5,751 bases of DNA, taken from contig CAIQQL010000105.1 of the NCBI GenBank assembly GCA_903873955.1, forward strand, positions 1 through 5,751, given 5' to 3'. The translations under genes and the position numbers were made by a program. This document shows positions 5,652-5,751 of this stretch, in pieces. The stretch is from an uncultured archaeon. GTDB lineage: Archaea; Nanobdellota; Nanobdellia; Pacearchaeales; GW2011-AR1. Every line of letters begins with the position of its first letter. The stretch's first letter is position 1. Under the pieces are notes generated by a model. It was not told the DNA's origin, did no database searches, and saw only the letters and a program-made list of their open reading frames with translations.

Positions 5652-5751
5652 ATGGAAAAGAAGAACTAACCTTTATAGACGGAAGAATTGACGAGCTGGA
5701 AATTATTCTTAAGCAGGCGATTATTATAAAAGATGTTAAGACTTCAAATCA
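5652..5751 (+). CDS. Start of an unknown gene, apparently frameshifted, 3' end outside window
   Basis: The ATG at 5652 lies at leaderless distance from a TATA box but reads only MEKKN before TAA (5667-5669). The -1 frame is open from 5648 to the window end and reads GKEELTFIDGRIDELEIIL and onward, with no ATG, GTG or TTG of its own. One extra A in the run of four at 5657-5660 would join them as MEKEELTFIDGRIDELEI. A sequencing or assembly error, a real inactivating deletion or, less likely, programmed -1 slippage could explain this. The visible peptide of about 33 residues is too short to identify; it is acidic, then rich in Ile and Lys. The opposite strand offers no gene running through this segment. 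Confidence 0.4.

Overview
The window looks archaeal. Promoter-like TATA boxes lie about 25-30 nt upstream of start codons or of the mature tRNA end, and two genes appear to be transcribed without a leader. The tRNA gene has no encoded CCA. Termination signals look like simple T-runs, and the pyruvate:ferredoxin oxidoreductase is of the split-subunit kind. Base composition is moderately AT-rich. I cannot name the lineage; an anaerobic archaeon is the safest reading, since POR is an oxygen-sensitive Fe-S enzyme.

Layout, left to right. (1) Positions 2-1950, + strand: the 3' part of a porA-like alpha subunit overlaps a complete porB-like beta subunit by 13 nt. The gamma and delta (ferredoxin-like) subunits are not in view and would be expected upstream. 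(2) Positions 4228-1947, - strand: a two-gene operon holds a purF-type amidophosphoribosyltransferase and, coupled by an ATGA overlap, an unrecognised membrane-anchored protein. That protein carries 14 regularly spaced cysteines in seven repeat units. Its stop codon interleaves with the porB stop, so the two transcription units collide tail to tail. (3) Positions 4229-4379: a short divergent promoter region serves purF (leftward) and a thioredoxin (rightward). (4) Positions 4380-4709: a classical WCGPC thioredoxin, followed by two T-runs. (5) Positions 4817-5446: an unrecognised soluble protein of about 209 residues. (6) Positions 5473-5547: tRNA-Lys(UUU), whose TATA box sits on the stop codon of the preceding gene. 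(7) Positions 5652-5751: the beginning of another gene, which seems to carry a one-base frameshift right after its start codon.

Functionally these are mostly housekeeping genes in separate short transcription units: acetyl-CoA/pyruvate metabolism, the first step of purine synthesis, thiol redox and a tRNA. No mobile element, CRISPR array or defence system is visible. The most unusual item is the Cys-repeat exported protein tied to purF. The second is the apparent frameshift at the 3' edge.
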